Shown one piece after another: positions 46,501-54,996 of a stretch of DNA of 64,000 nucleotides (position 1 is the first letter of the stretch; the number at the start of each line of letters is the position of its first letter). The notes beneath the pieces are model-generated. The model saw only the letters and a program-made list of their open reading frames with translations. It was not told the DNA's origin and did no database searches. The stretch covers positions 1 to 64,000 of the forward strand of contig NZ_JAOCKJ010000003.1 in NCBI RefSeq assembly GCF_029844725.1, written 5' to 3'. This DNA is from Pantoea sp. GD03673 (GTDB taxonomy: Bacteria > Pseudomonadota > Gammaproteobacteria > Enterobacterales > Enterobacteriaceae). The translations under genes were made by a program, and so were the position numbers.

Positions 46501-46697
46501 CACTGGCTATCTCGACGGGCGCGGGCGCAAACAGCCGCATCGCCATTGGTACCGGTATTATCGGGGGAACCTTAACCGCAACGCTGCTCGCCATCTTCTT
46601 TGTACCGCTGTTCTTTGTGCTGGTCCGTCGTCTCTTTCCGGCCAGGCCGCATCAGGAAACGCTGTCGTCAGACTCTGCAGCAAGGGTGAAGGAATAA
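43536..46697 (+). CDS. RND multidrug efflux pump (AcrB/MexB, HAE1 family)
   Basis: A 1053-residue inner-membrane transporter with the standard twelve helices and two large periplasmic loops. The N-terminus FFIRRPVFAWVIALCIMMFG and the proton-relay acids GLLVDDAIVVVENV (about residues 407-408) and Lys in GLSAKNAILIVEF are present, as is the periplasmic FNATSTASTGQ porter segment. It exports diverse drugs, bile or plant phenolics; substrate cannot be predicted. The ATG of the outer-membrane gene overlaps its stop (TAATGA). Confidence 0.95.
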   Translation: MLAQFFIRRPVFAWVIALCIMMFGILSINSLPVAQYPDVAPPQISIQATYTGASAETLESSVTQVIEQQLTGLDGLLYFNATSTASTGQVRINVTFRQGTDPDIAQVQVQNKVQQAESRLPTAVTAQGVTVQKAQSDFLLILALYDKTNKSSSSDVADYMVSNMEDSLARVPGVGSVQVFGAEYAMRIWLDPARLASYSLMPSDVTTALESQNTQVSSGQLGAQPASKEQQLVATVRSRSRLQTPEQFRNIVLKSQADGSVVRLSDVARVEMGDEDYSSNVLANGHPASGIAVQLASGANALSTAEQVKARINEFRSTMPAGYEIAYPLDSTDFVKISIEEVVKTLIEAVILVVIVMFVFLQSIRTTLIPAIAIPVVLLGTFGVLSLFGYSINTLTMFGMVLAIGLLVDDAIVVVENVERVMREEGLPPRQATEKSMKEITGALIGIAMVLSAVFLPMTFFSGSTGVIYRQFSITIVSSMVLSVIVALTLTPALCATLLTPHDHESSSKGFFGWFNRSYEKVQARYQSGVGHVVNGSVRYLLLYGVLLIGCAVLYMRLPTGFLPTEDQGYIMVQYQLAPGATENRTSDVRRQVQHYFATQEKDNVNVSMLVNGFSFAGNGQNAGIGFIALKNWSDRKGSENSADAIAGRAMKALSGIRDAQVFVLTPPPVSGLGQSNGFTFELQARGATSRDELLSMRDQLIAAANKDPALSAVRANSLPSLPQLDVDIDDAKAQSLGLTISDINSTLSAAIGGSYVNDFTDRGRVKKVYIQGEQQFRSKPEDIDQWYVRGTDSSSNTTMVPFSSFASMKWAYGPDVLSRYDGLAAYEIQGSAAAGKSSGDAISAMEKLVAKLPAGNTFAWSGLSYQEKLSGNQAMSLYGISLIVVFLCLAALYESWSVPFSVMMVVPLGVIGSLLAITLRGLENDVYFQVALLTIIGLSAKNAILIVEFAEEQYRKGESLLRAATHAATMRLRPIIMTSLAFIAGVLPLAISTGAGANSRIAIGTGIIGGTLTATLLAIFFVPLFFVLVRRLFPARPHQETLSSDSAARVKE

Positions 46698-48127
46698 TGA
46701 CAATGTCTGCAAAATTTTTAGCCGTGTTTTTACCCTGTTTCCTTGCGGGATGTGTTTCGCTCGATCCGCATTATTCCCGCCCTGAAAATGCGGTCGTTGC
46801 AGCAAATCCGGCGGGCGAGGCTTACCGTAACCTGCCGAGAGCCGCGAGTCATTATCGCGAGGTGGGCTGGCAGGATTATGTGCAGGATCCCCGGCTCCGC
46901 CAGGTCGTCGCAATGGCGCTGGACAATAGCCGCGATTTGCGGGAAGCCGTTGCGAGTGTGAAATCAGCACATGCCCAGTATGGTGAACAGCGCGCGAATC
47001 TTTTCCCCACACTCAGTGCCGATGTGAGTGGAACGCGTTCTCGTGCGCTGACAGGAGAGGGCAATCAAACGGCACTGGGCAACAGTTACTCCGCAGAGGG
47101 CAGCGTCAGTTCGTTTGAGCTGGATCTGTTTGGAAAAAATCAGAGCCTGTCTCGCCAGCAGTATGAAACCTACCTTGGCACGCTGGAAGGTGCGCGAAGT
47201 ACGCGCCTGACCTTACTCTACAACACGGTCGATTACTGGTTACAGCTGGCCGCCGACCGCAGCAATCTTGAGATTGCAAAAGAGACCGCAGAGAGTGCGC
47301 GAGAGTCACGGGAGGTGACACGCAAACGTCTGCAAAACGGCGTCGCTTCTATGGTGGATGTCGCCTCAGCAGACACCACTTATCAGTCTGCGCAGGCAGA
47401 TGTCGCCAGCTATACCACGCTTGTGGCGCAGGATAAGAATGCACTGGAGCTGGTGGTGGGTCACCGCGTGCCTGATAATCTGCTGCCGCAGAACATTGAG
47501 ACTATTGGTCAGGCCTTACGTGACGTACCGGCCGGTGTTTCATCTGAAGCCCTGATTAATCGTCCGGATGTGTTGCAGGCTGAGCACAATCTGAAGACAG
47601 CCAATGCCAGTATCGGTGCGGCACGCGCTAACTTCTTCCCGAGCATTTCACTGACGGCGAGCGGTGGCGTTGGCAGTGCCGATCTCTCTTCACTGTTTAA
47701 AAACGGGGCGGGAATCTGGTCCTTTTCCCCCAGCATTTCGCTTCCAATCTTTAAAGGTGGCTACAACGTTTCTTACCTGAACTACACCAAAGCGCAAAAG
47801 GAGTATTACGTGGCGGCCTATGAAAAGGCGGTGCAAACTGCTTTTCAGGAAGTCGCAGACGCACTGGCGCGTAAAGGCACCCTCAACGATCAGCTGACCC
47901 GCCAGCGTAACAATGTGGCTGCTTCACAGACCTATTATCACCTGGCCGATCTGCGTTATCAGAATGGCGTGGACACCTATCTGAATGCGTTAACTGCTCA
48001 GCGTACGCTCTACACTGCCCGAACCAGTCTGGTCAGCGCTGAGCAGGCGTACTACCAGAACCTTAATACGTTTTACAAGGTTATGGGTGGGGGGACGGCA
48101 TTGCAGGAGTCGGCAGTGAAAATGTAA
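46697..48127 (+). CDS. Outer-membrane efflux channel lipoprotein (OprM/NodT family)
   Basis: A 476-residue TolC-like outer-membrane factor. A lipoprotein signal ends FLAGC (Cys near residue 19). The OEP repeats are seen: ALDNSRDLREAVASVKSAHAQ in the first half and RPDVLQAEHNLKTANASIGAAR in the second, with the FELDLFGKN segment. Having its own channel makes this pump independent of TolC. A GGGTGCGCA hairpin follows its stop. Confidence 0.93.
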   Translation: MTMSAKFLAVFLPCFLAGCVSLDPHYSRPENAVVAANPAGEAYRNLPRAASHYREVGWQDYVQDPRLRQVVAMALDNSRDLREAVASVKSAHAQYGEQRANLFPTLSADVSGTRSRALTGEGNQTALGNSYSAEGSVSSFELDLFGKNQSLSRQQYETYLGTLEGARSTRLTLLYNTVDYWLQLAADRSNLEIAKETAESARESREVTRKRLQNGVASMVDVASADTTYQSAQADVASYTTLVAQDKNALELVVGHRVPDNLLPQNIETIGQALRDVPAGVSSEALINRPDVLQAEHNLKTANASIGAARANFFPSISLTASGGVGSADLSSLFKNGAGIWSFSPSISLPIFKGGYNVSYLNYTKAQKEYYVAAYEKAVQTAFQEVADALARKGTLNDQLTRQRNNVAASQTYYHLADLRYQNGVDTYLNALTAQRTLYTARTSLVSAEQAYYQNLNTFYKVMGGGTALQESAVKM

Positions 48128-48132
48128 AGACG

Positions 48133-48164
48133 GGGTGCGCATTCATATGTACGCATGCGCACCC
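48133..48164 (+). terminator. Hairpin after the RND operon
   Basis: Nine-bp stem GGGTGCGCA / TGCGCACCC with a 14-nt loop, 5 nt past the outer-membrane channel gene. No T run. Confidence 0.5.
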
Positions 48165-48344
48165 TGTGTCACGCGCCGTTTACTCTGTCAGGTCGGGTAA
48201 GCAGGTTTTGCCTGGATATGTCGATGTCAGAAGGGGAACTCAGAACATTTCAACCCGGGGCTGATATGTCGCGGCCTGCCAGTCCCGGTTATCATAGCGC
48301 AATGATTATCAGGAAGCGCCAGACGTCAGTTAACAGGAGTGGTT

Positions 48345-48926
48345 GTGAGCAAGTCAGACAATGAGGATTTCCTGCAACAGCGGCAGGCGCAGATCATTTC
48401 TGCGGCGAAAAACTGCTTCAGTCGCTCTGGCTTTCATGGCACGAGCATGGCTGACATAAGCCATGAGTCCGGTCTGGGTGCCGGACAGATTTATCGCTAC
48501 TTCAGCAGCAAGGAGTTAATCGTCAGTGAAACGATAAAAAGTATCGCAGAACACTGGCGGGTGTTTTTGCTGGAAAACATCCAGCGATTGACCAGCACCG
48601 CAGAGATCATCGATACAGAATCTGATTTTTGGCAGGCGTGGTCTTTCAGGGACCGTTGTCTGCTGCCTGAAATGTATTCAGAGGCATCGCGTAATCAATC
48701 CGTACGCGCGTTACTTGCGCAGGAAGAAAACGCGTTAATGACGGAACTGGACAGGGTATTTGAGCAGCAGATGCCCGCAGCGACCCCTCAGCAGCGTAGC
48801 GACCGTATTCAGTTTTTGCTGATGCTGATCGATGGCGTGGCCTGTCGGACGTTTGGCGATAAAAATCTTGATCAGCAGGAGTTAGCGCGGATTAACAGCC
48901 TTCTCAGCGGCCATCTTTTTTCCTGA
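48345..48926 (+). CDS. TetR-family regulator
   Basis: A 193-residue TetR protein: HTH AAKNCFSRSGFHGTSMADIS and SGLGAGQIYRYFSSKELIV at the N-terminus, helical ligand domain after. GTG 48345 is preferred, because CAGGAG lies 5 nt upstream. It follows the RND operon on the same strand and is a candidate repressor acting on AATGAACGTTCATT. It converges, with 1 nt between stops, on a second TetR gene. Confidence 0.85.
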   Translation: MSKSDNEDFLQQRQAQIISAAKNCFSRSGFHGTSMADISHESGLGAGQIYRYFSSKELIVSETIKSIAEHWRVFLLENIQRLTSTAEIIDTESDFWQAWSFRDRCLLPEMYSEASRNQSVRALLAQEENALMTELDRVFEQQMPAATPQQRSDRIQFLLMLIDGVACRTFGDKNLDQQELARINSLLSGHLFS

Positions 48927-48927
48927 A

Positions 48928-49491
48928 TTAAGCCGCACTGTGCCGATTGATATCGCGGCTGATGACATCCAGGAATGACATAAAGCTGCCCTCAATTTCG
49001 CGTTGTTTCATACAGCGCCGGATTGTCAGGCCATCTATGATCAGTGACATAATATACAGGCGTGTCTCAATCACCTCAGCCTGTAATGTCGGATTAAGAG
49101 CCAGCTCCTGAATAACAAAGTTCTCTTTTAAAGCCTGCCACGCATCAGAAATTATCTGACGGATGCGTTCATTTCGCGTGGCCTCTGCAGATATATCAAT
49201 AAGCAGTACAATGTTTTTTTCAACATCGATTGACACGACGTGGTGCGCAGAAGAGGGCAGGTTCCCGGCAGGAGCACGATTAGCGAGGTTGTTTTTCAGT
49301 GAATCTATCATTCGCTGCACTACCCGCTTTATGAGTGCTTCGATAATAGCTTCTTTATTTTTATAATATTTATAAATCAGCCCGACGCTGATTTTAGCCT
49401 GCCTGGCGATGCTCTGAACCGATGTCTGATAAAAGCCTTTCTGTCGCATGCAGTATTCAGCTGCATCAAGAATGTCCTCGCTGCGGTTCAT
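48928..49491 (-). CDS. TetR-family regulator (second, convergent)
   Basis: A 187-residue TetR protein with HTH AAEYCMRQKGFYQTSVQSIA and KISVGLIYKYYKNKEAII. The ligand domain is Ile/Leu-rich and unrelated to that of the neighbour. ATG 49491 is chosen; an upstream GTG at 49503 would add four residues. Target unknown; with an adjacent efflux operon it is the alternative repressor candidate. Confidence 0.85.
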   Translation of the reverse strand: MNRSEDILDAAEYCMRQKGFYQTSVQSIARQAKISVGLIYKYYKNKEAIIEALIKRVVQRMIDSLKNNLANRAPAGNLPSSAHHVVSIDVEKNIVLLIDISAEATRNERIRQIISDAWQALKENFVIQELALNPTLQAEVIETRLYIMSLIIDGLTIRRCMKQREIEGSFMSFLDVISRDINRHSAA

Positions 49492-49725
49492 AATAACACT
49501 CACATTTCAGAAAATATGACTCTACCTCCTTTCAAACTGCATGGCTATACATCGGCGTTGCAGGCTGCTGCATGAATGGCTCTTATCAGCATGCGGTGCG
49601 GTGCTGTCGTGGCCTGACAGCCGGGAAAAATCGGCCATAGCCGCAAAGGCAATCGACAGGGTTTCAAACATCTGTTTTCCCCGTTAAACACTGACAGGTG
49701 AATGCCGGGCATTCATGCGACTCCG

Positions 49726-49974
49726 TTATCCGTTGTCACCAGCAGAATGCAGATGATTACGCCGGTACGCTTTCCATTCAGCCCAGCAATTGTCGGGATT
49801 GATATCAGCGTAACCGCGACATTCTGCCATCGTGAGAGCAATGTCGCTTGCCACTTCAATCGCCGAGGCATTATCCCGGATGCTGCTGACTTCTTCTTCA
49901 GTAAGCGGACTCCCTTTCTCATTCTCATTTTTCAGCAGCAATGGGATGAGGGCAGGGATGAAAACGATACTCAT
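49726..49974 (-). CDS. Small unknown protein
   Basis: An 82-residue protein with a hydrophobic start (MSIVFIPALIPLLL), then an acidic helical part (TEEEVSSIRDNASAIEVASD) and a Cys/Trp-containing end (AECRGYADINPDNCWAEWKAY). AAGGA lies 9 nt before the ATG, favouring expression. Not recognised. In the 230 nt between it and the TetR gene only a doubtful 49-codon frame (minus strand, from 49671) is seen. Confidence 0.55.
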   Translation of the reverse strand: MSIVFIPALIPLLLKNENEKGSPLTEEEVSSIRDNASAIEVASDIALTMAECRGYADINPDNCWAEWKAYRRNHLHSAGDNG

Positions 49975-50432
49975 GAGTTATTTTCCTTATTGTTAAAGCG
50001 ATGGTCATAATGAACTCACTGACATGCGACCCTTGCTTCATGCTGTTAATAGCCCTGTGAAAGCTACTGCCTGCGGAAAGGTATCGGGTTATCGTCGCAA
50101 GACTCAGCACGCATTCATTGTTGACCTGTATTGCCATCGATGAAGGTGAACAGACCGGCGCCCTGTTCTGGCTGACCGGCTGGTCCTGTGGCTGTGTAAT
50201 GAATAATCCGGGTAGCGTCGAAGCCCGCCTCCGCCATAATGACCACGCGCATCTGTTGTGAACGAGGCAGCAATCAGCGAGGCTATTGGCTGTAATACGC
50301 CCTTTCATCATTTCGCCCATTCATATTGATTAATCCTGTTTTCGACAAACCGGGCGACATCTTCAGCGAAATAATCACTCTTTCAGGATTGACCTGATTT
50401 CTGCTGGGCTACTCTTATTGAAGGAGGTGCCT
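49975..50432. other. Stretch without a supported gene
   Basis: About 450 nt upstream of the SRAP gene. Open frames exist on both strands but none has a convincing start, composition or recognised motif. Confidence 0.45.
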
Positions 50433-51113
50433 ATGTGTGGACGGTTTGCGCAGTACAGCAGCAGAGACGACTACTTTGACTCTCTGGGGCTGAAGCCCGA
50501 TGAAATCATTTTTGATCCGGAGCCGATAGGGCGTTTCAACGTTGCTCCGGGCACGAAAGTGCTGCTGCTTAATGAGCGGGACGATGAATGTCATCTTGAC
50601 CCGGTTTACTGGGGCTACGGTCCGGCGTGGTGGAATAAGCAGCCGCTGATCAATGCCCGCAGTGAAACCGCCGCAACAGGCCGTATGTTTAAGCCGCTGT
50701 GGGAACAGGGTCGCGCTATTGTTCCCGCCGATGGCTGGTATGAATGGACACGTGACGGTGACAAAAAACAGCCTTACTTTATTCATCATAACGCGCATGA
50801 ACCGTTGTTTTTCGCCGCCATTGGCAGAGCGCCTTACGGTAAAGACCACGGGCATGAGGGATTTGTTATCGTGACGGCAGCAAGCAACAAAGGCATGGTT
50901 GATATCCACGATCGCCGTCCACTGGTTTTAGATGCGGCAGCCGTACGTGAATGGCTCAGTGTTGAAACCTCACCCGGACGGGCGCAGGAAATTGCCCATG
51001 AGGCTGCATTGCCCGAAACGGCTTTCTCCTGGCATCCTGTTTCAGCCAGAGTCGGGAATATTCATCATCAGGACGAAAAGCTTATCGAAGAGATTAATCC
51101 TGAGGGCACATAA
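50433..51113 (+). CDS. SRAP-domain abasic-site protein (YedK/HMCES family)
   Basis: A 226-residue protein beginning MCGRFAQYSS: after Met removal Cys2 forms the covalent crosslink with abasic sites in single-stranded DNA. The supporting residues are Asn74 in INARSET, Glu104 in DGWYEW and the His in DIHDRRPLVL. It protects abasic sites at replication forks. Start ATG 50433 is set by a perfect AAGGAGGT. An exact YedK orthologue or a diverged paralogue cannot be separated here. Confidence 0.92.
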   Translation: MCGRFAQYSSRDDYFDSLGLKPDEIIFDPEPIGRFNVAPGTKVLLLNERDDECHLDPVYWGYGPAWWNKQPLINARSETAATGRMFKPLWEQGRAIVPADGWYEWTRDGDKKQPYFIHHNAHEPLFFAAIGRAPYGKDHGHEGFVIVTAASNKGMVDIHDRRPLVLDAAAVREWLSVETSPGRAQEIAHEAALPETAFSWHPVSARVGNIHHQDEKLIEEINPEGT

Positions 51114-51215
51114 AGAGCAGGTGAGCTATTTCCCGCGTAGCCTGCCATGTTTTACGCCGGAACATCAGGGCTAAGGCGGGTCGCAATGGTTAATCCTCCC
51201 AAAATAACAGGCCGT

Positions 51216-52379
51216 TTACTCACCCTGCCGGTTGCTCATTTTCACACCAAATACACAAAATCCCAGCAAATCTTTGGCCTCATCTTCCACCCGGGTCACC
51301 ATGACAAGATCGGACGAACCGTCAGGGAGCCTCACCTCATACGGCGGGTAAGGGAGTCCTTTCAGGCGGAATTCCTGCAGCCAGAGAAGTTTTTCAGCCT
51401 GAGACGGAATGACTTCATAAATATATTTGTGAATAAGATCCTGCGGGGCCCAGCCGACCCGTTCGGCAAAGGTGTCGCTGGCATCCACGATCACCAAATC
51501 CGGGTTCAGAAAACAGATGGACGTGCCGGGAATCGCATACATTGATGATATCTGATGCGCGCGCTGATCAAGGGAAAGACGCGAAAGCCGCCGCAGAAAC
51601 CCTTTATCGGGTACGGTGTGGAGCATTTTACAGCTTTCCGCGCCTGAGACCGGTTTCCCGAACAGATAGCCCTGTGCATAGAGGCAGCCTATCCCCCGTA
51701 GCATTTCTGCCTGTTCCTGGGTTTCTACACCCTCCGCGATGACATCCATATCAAGGCTTCGGCCAAGCCCGGCCACGCTGGAAATAATCTTCCGGCTGTC
51801 CTTTTTGTGCAACATTGATCGAATGAAACTGCCGTCAATTTTAAGTGTGTTAACCGGTAACTGAATCAGCCAGGCGAGGCTGGAATACCCTGTACCAAAG
51901 TCATCCATTGCAATCGTACAGCCCATCCCTGCCAGAGCTTCAATCTCAGTCCGGGCGGTGTTGATGTCATTCAAGAGGGCCGTTTCCGTGATCTCAATCT
52001 TCAGCCTGGCGAGATCGAACTGAAATTCAAGGGCGGTATTTCGTATTATTTCAGTAAGATATCTCCCGTTCAGCTGGGAAGGTGACACGTTCATGGATAA
52101 AAACTGCTGTTCAGGCCATGCGGCGGCAACTTTAAAACCCTGGGCCATGAGGCTGAGCATCAGTTCATCAAGCAGACCATTTCGCTCCATCGCGGGGATA
52201 AAGTCTGCTGGCGGCGTCACGGTGCCTTCCGGCGAGATGTGTCGCGCCAGCATTTCAAACCCCATTACGCGCAGATCTTCCAGAGAGACGATAGGCTGAA
52301 AAAACGGGTGAAACTCACCACGTTTAATACGCTGCTGCAAAAGATTGCGCGTCTCATCATTGTTCATATCAGGTTTCAT
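51216..52379 (-). CDS. EAL-PAS protein (putative c-di-GMP phosphodiesterase)
   Basis: 387 residues with an inverted layout: an N-terminal EAL domain (about 15-250) and a C-terminal PAS-like domain (about 275-385, with LNPDLVIVDASDTFAERVGW). The EAL motifs are FEMLARH (EML in place of EAL), MNVSPSQL, KIEITETALL, MDDFGTGYSSL, LKIDGSFI and AEGVETQEQAE, so catalytic acids are retained. Activity is likely. Alternative start at 52367. Confidence 0.85.
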   Translation of the reverse strand: MKPDMNNDETRNLLQQRIKRGEFHPFFQPIVSLEDLRVMGFEMLARHISPEGTVTPPADFIPAMERNGLLDELMLSLMAQGFKVAAAWPEQQFLSMNVSPSQLNGRYLTEIIRNTALEFQFDLARLKIEITETALLNDINTARTEIEALAGMGCTIAMDDFGTGYSSLAWLIQLPVNTLKIDGSFIRSMLHKKDSRKIISSVAGLGRSLDMDVIAEGVETQEQAEMLRGIGCLYAQGYLFGKPVSGAESCKMLHTVPDKGFLRRLSRLSLDQRAHQISSMYAIPGTSICFLNPDLVIVDASDTFAERVGWAPQDLIHKYIYEVIPSQAEKLLWLQEFRLKGLPYPPYEVRLPDGSSDLVMVTRVEDEAKDLLGFCVFGVKMSNRQGE

Positions 52380-52994
52380 CTTATTCCTGTAAATACCTAA
52401 TTTTCAGCCTGTTAAAGAAAGTCCCTCTGAAGTTCAGGCTTTATAAACACAGCTAAAACTGTCGAAAGTCGCGTTTTGATTTAATCTTTTGGTCAGCGTA
52501 ATCATTACGATAACCCCATTCACATGACGTCTTATCTCAACGCTGTCTTATTGTTTAATTCAGCAATATTTTATTACATTCAGGGCGTGTACCTGCTTTT
52601 TGCGGGCGAGCAACATGGCATGTGTACCAGCGTTATCGGCTTCAATGAGCTTTTCATTACACCGTAATAGCATGAAGCTGAAGCAGGAATTGCTTCGCAT
52701 TCTGAATGCGCGCTTAGGTTATAGCAGATGGATCGAATACGGGTGGAAAAAATTTTCCTGGGATGGTCTCATTATTCCGCCACGATAAAAAGATTCTTTC
52801 TTATAAGACGGGAGAGGAAAGCCAGACGAGCATTCGCTATTATCGAAAGGGGGAGTTAAATGCCCGGTTAAAAATAACACAGCTGAAGATTGAATATTAA
52901 CAAAGGTAATGAGTCTGGCAAACGTCAGTCGGGTAAAGGCGTTATTAATTGATGTTTAGCGGTGAGCAAAAATTTTTAATAATGAGGTTTCCTG
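52380..52994. other. Stretch of about 600 nt without a supported gene
   Basis: AT-rich and repeat-poor. A 47-codon frame from 52524 (MTSYLNAVLLFN) has no ribosome-binding site. It may hold the promoter of the dehydrogenase gene downstream. Confidence 0.4.
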
Positions 52995-53951
52995 ATGACC
53001 ATTCGTATTGTTATTCCAGATGATTATCAGCGTGCCACACTGACGCTGAATTTCCTCCATAGCAATAACAATTTTCAGTGCGATGTACTGGGCGATCTCA
53101 GCAGGGATCCGCTGGCAGATGAACGGCTATCATCGGCAAAAGCATTAATTCTTATCCGCGAAAGGACGGTGATCGATGAGGCCTTTCTGCGACGGACTCC
53201 AAATCTGAAATTGATCAGTCAGACGGGCAAGCTGTCGAGGCATGTTGATATTGATGCATGTACACGGGCGGGCGTCGCCCTTGTGGAAGGCAGCGGCTCT
53301 CCGGTTGCGCCTGCGGAGTTAACCTGGCTGTTGATCATGGCATCCCGAAGAAAATTCGTCTCATCGGTGAAGGCAATGGCGCAGGGGCACTGGCAAACAG
53401 AAACCGGTTCGGCGGTGCATAATCAGGTCATCGGCATTCTGGGGTATGGGAAAATTGGTAAACGTATTGCTTCCTATGCCGCCGTTTTTGGGATGCAGGT
53501 GCAGATATGGGGAAGTCTGCGTGCTCAGGAAGAGGCGCGTGCTGACGGGTGGAGGGTGCCTGAGAGTCGGGCGCAATTTTTTGCCACCAGCGATGTGTTA
53601 ACCGTGCATCAGCGACTGGTGGCGGCAACGCAGGGCAACATTACACCAGCCGATCTTGCGCTGATGAAAAGTGATGCGCTGTTCGTCAATACCAGCCGTG
53701 CTGAACTGGTTTCAGAAGGCGCGTTGCTGGCTGCCCTGAATCAGGGGCGGCCCGGCTTTGCGGCACTGGATGTGTATGAAGAAGAACCCCTGTACAACAC
53801 CGGGCATCCTTACCTGCAGATGCCAAATGTACTGTGTACGCCGCATCTGGGATATGTTGAACAGGCCAGCTATGCGCACTATTTCAGAACCGCATTTGAT
53901 AACGTTGTGCGTTACTTCAGGGGCGACAGGTCGCATGTGATAAATGGTTGA
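52995..53951 (+). CDS. D-2-hydroxyacid dehydrogenase family protein
   Basis: A 318-residue NAD(P)-dependent dehydrogenase. The Rossmann motif GILGYGKIG is at 147-155. The catalytic triad is seen as Arg235 (NTSRAELV), Glu264 (DVYEEEP) and His284 (TPHLGY). The substrate-binding first domain is less typical. It would oxidise or reduce a 2-hydroxy/2-keto acid; which one cannot be told. It is not followed by a gene for 380 nt, so it is probably monocistronic. Confidence 0.88.
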   Translation: MTIRIVIPDDYQRATLTLNFLHSNNNFQCDVLGDLSRDPLADERLSSAKALILIRERTVIDEAFLRRTPNLKLISQTGKLSRHVDIDACTRAGVALVEGSGSPVAPAELTWLLIMASRRKFVSSVKAMAQGHWQTETGSAVHNQVIGILGYGKIGKRIASYAAVFGMQVQIWGSLRAQEEARADGWRVPESRAQFFATSDVLTVHQRLVAATQGNITPADLALMKSDALFVNTSRAELVSEGALLAALNQGRPGFAALDVYEEEPLYNTGHPYLQMPNVLCTPHLGYVEQASYAHYFRTAFDNVVRYFRGDRSHVING

Positions 53952-54331
53952 AGCTTTCGGGCATAATCACCCGTTTCATCGCGATCCTCAGTGCCTGTTG
54001 CACCGGTTCCTGACTCAAATCGAAGTGGTGCCGGAAAGGTGTCTGTAGTCAGCGAACCTCTGTTTCGCATTCAGCTTTTTCAGGCGCGATTAACGTTACT
54101 GCTTCGCCTGCCTTTGCCAGAGGGCCCGTTCACGACATCATTCATAACCGTTTAAATTCCCTGACTTCCATTCACTGACTTTGCGCGTCATCCGGACCGC
54201 TGATCGTAAAGCAGGCAGATGATTTGCAGCGTTTTTACACCCCAACGGGCTCTTTTTACGCCATTTTTACAGACCTGGCGGTTTAATTAACGGCACCGGG
54301 CGCGTAAGCGCCTTTCTTCAGGAAGCCGTGA
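53952..54331. other. Stretch of 380 nt without a supported gene
   Basis: No frame with start, ribosome-binding site and coding character. Nothing recognised. Confidence 0.4.
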
Positions 54332-54880
54332 ATGAAATGCATCAATAAGCCCTGGTCCATACCTGGATGCCGCGAGGCGGCATTCGCCGATCTGGCTGAG
54401 CAGCAGCGCCTGCGCCTTATCTCGCCCCGCAAATGGTTTCGGGATGCCATTGAAGCCAGTACCGATCCGGCCTTACTGAATTATCGCCTGATAGCTGAAT
54501 GGCTGGGCACAACGATCCCGGACAGTCGTGCGCTGATTCTGGCGCTGAACAGCAGCCTCTGTTTCGGACTTTACCGTAATGGCCGACAAATCGGTTTTGC
54601 CCGGGTCGTCACTGACATGGCTGAAACCTGGGTAATCCGGAATCTTTATATTTCTCAGGAGTATCGCTTTGTCGGGCTGGGTTCGTGGCTGCTGCGCTGC
54701 TGCCTGTCTCATCCCGGTGCCAGGGGCTGCCGCAGCATCATTGCGATGGGTGAACCCGTGCCGGACTTTTTTGAGCGCAACGGCTTCAGTGCATTTCCCT
54801 CGCTGCCCGGCGTCTGGGGGATGACGTTGCACGACGGGATGTATGACCCGTCTGACGTAAAAAGTGCCAGCAGGCATTAA
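54332..54880 (+). CDS. GNAT-family N-acetyltransferase
   Basis: A 182-residue protein. The GNAT core is at about residues 75-165: GRQIGFARVVTDMAETWVIR, then NLYISQEYRFVGLGSWLLRC, where the acetyl-CoA loop reads RFVGLGSW in place of RGxGxG. FFERNGFSAF matches the C-terminal GNAT motif. It carries an N-terminal extension of about 60 residues. AGGAAG lies upstream of ATG 54332. Substrate unknown. It precedes the OtsA-like gene by 116 nt. Confidence 0.82.
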   Translation: MKCINKPWSIPGCREAAFADLAEQQRLRLISPRKWFRDAIEASTDPALLNYRLIAEWLGTTIPDSRALILALNSSLCFGLYRNGRQIGFARVVTDMAETWVIRNLYISQEYRFVGLGSWLLRCCLSHPGARGCRSIIAMGEPVPDFFERNGFSAFPSLPGVWGMTLHDGMYDPSDVKSASRH

Positions 54881-54996
54881 GCCGACAGGGCGCACTTATG
54901 AGTGGTCTTCTCCAGTTTATCCTCCGACCTCAGCTTCACAGCCGCTGTATACCAGGTTCTGTTACCTGTTCACAGCACTCGCTTAAGGAATTCACC

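Noticed and set aside
49925-50320. 131-codon minus-strand frame
   Set aside because: Composition unlike a protein, overlaps the better-supported 49726-49974 gene, no motif.
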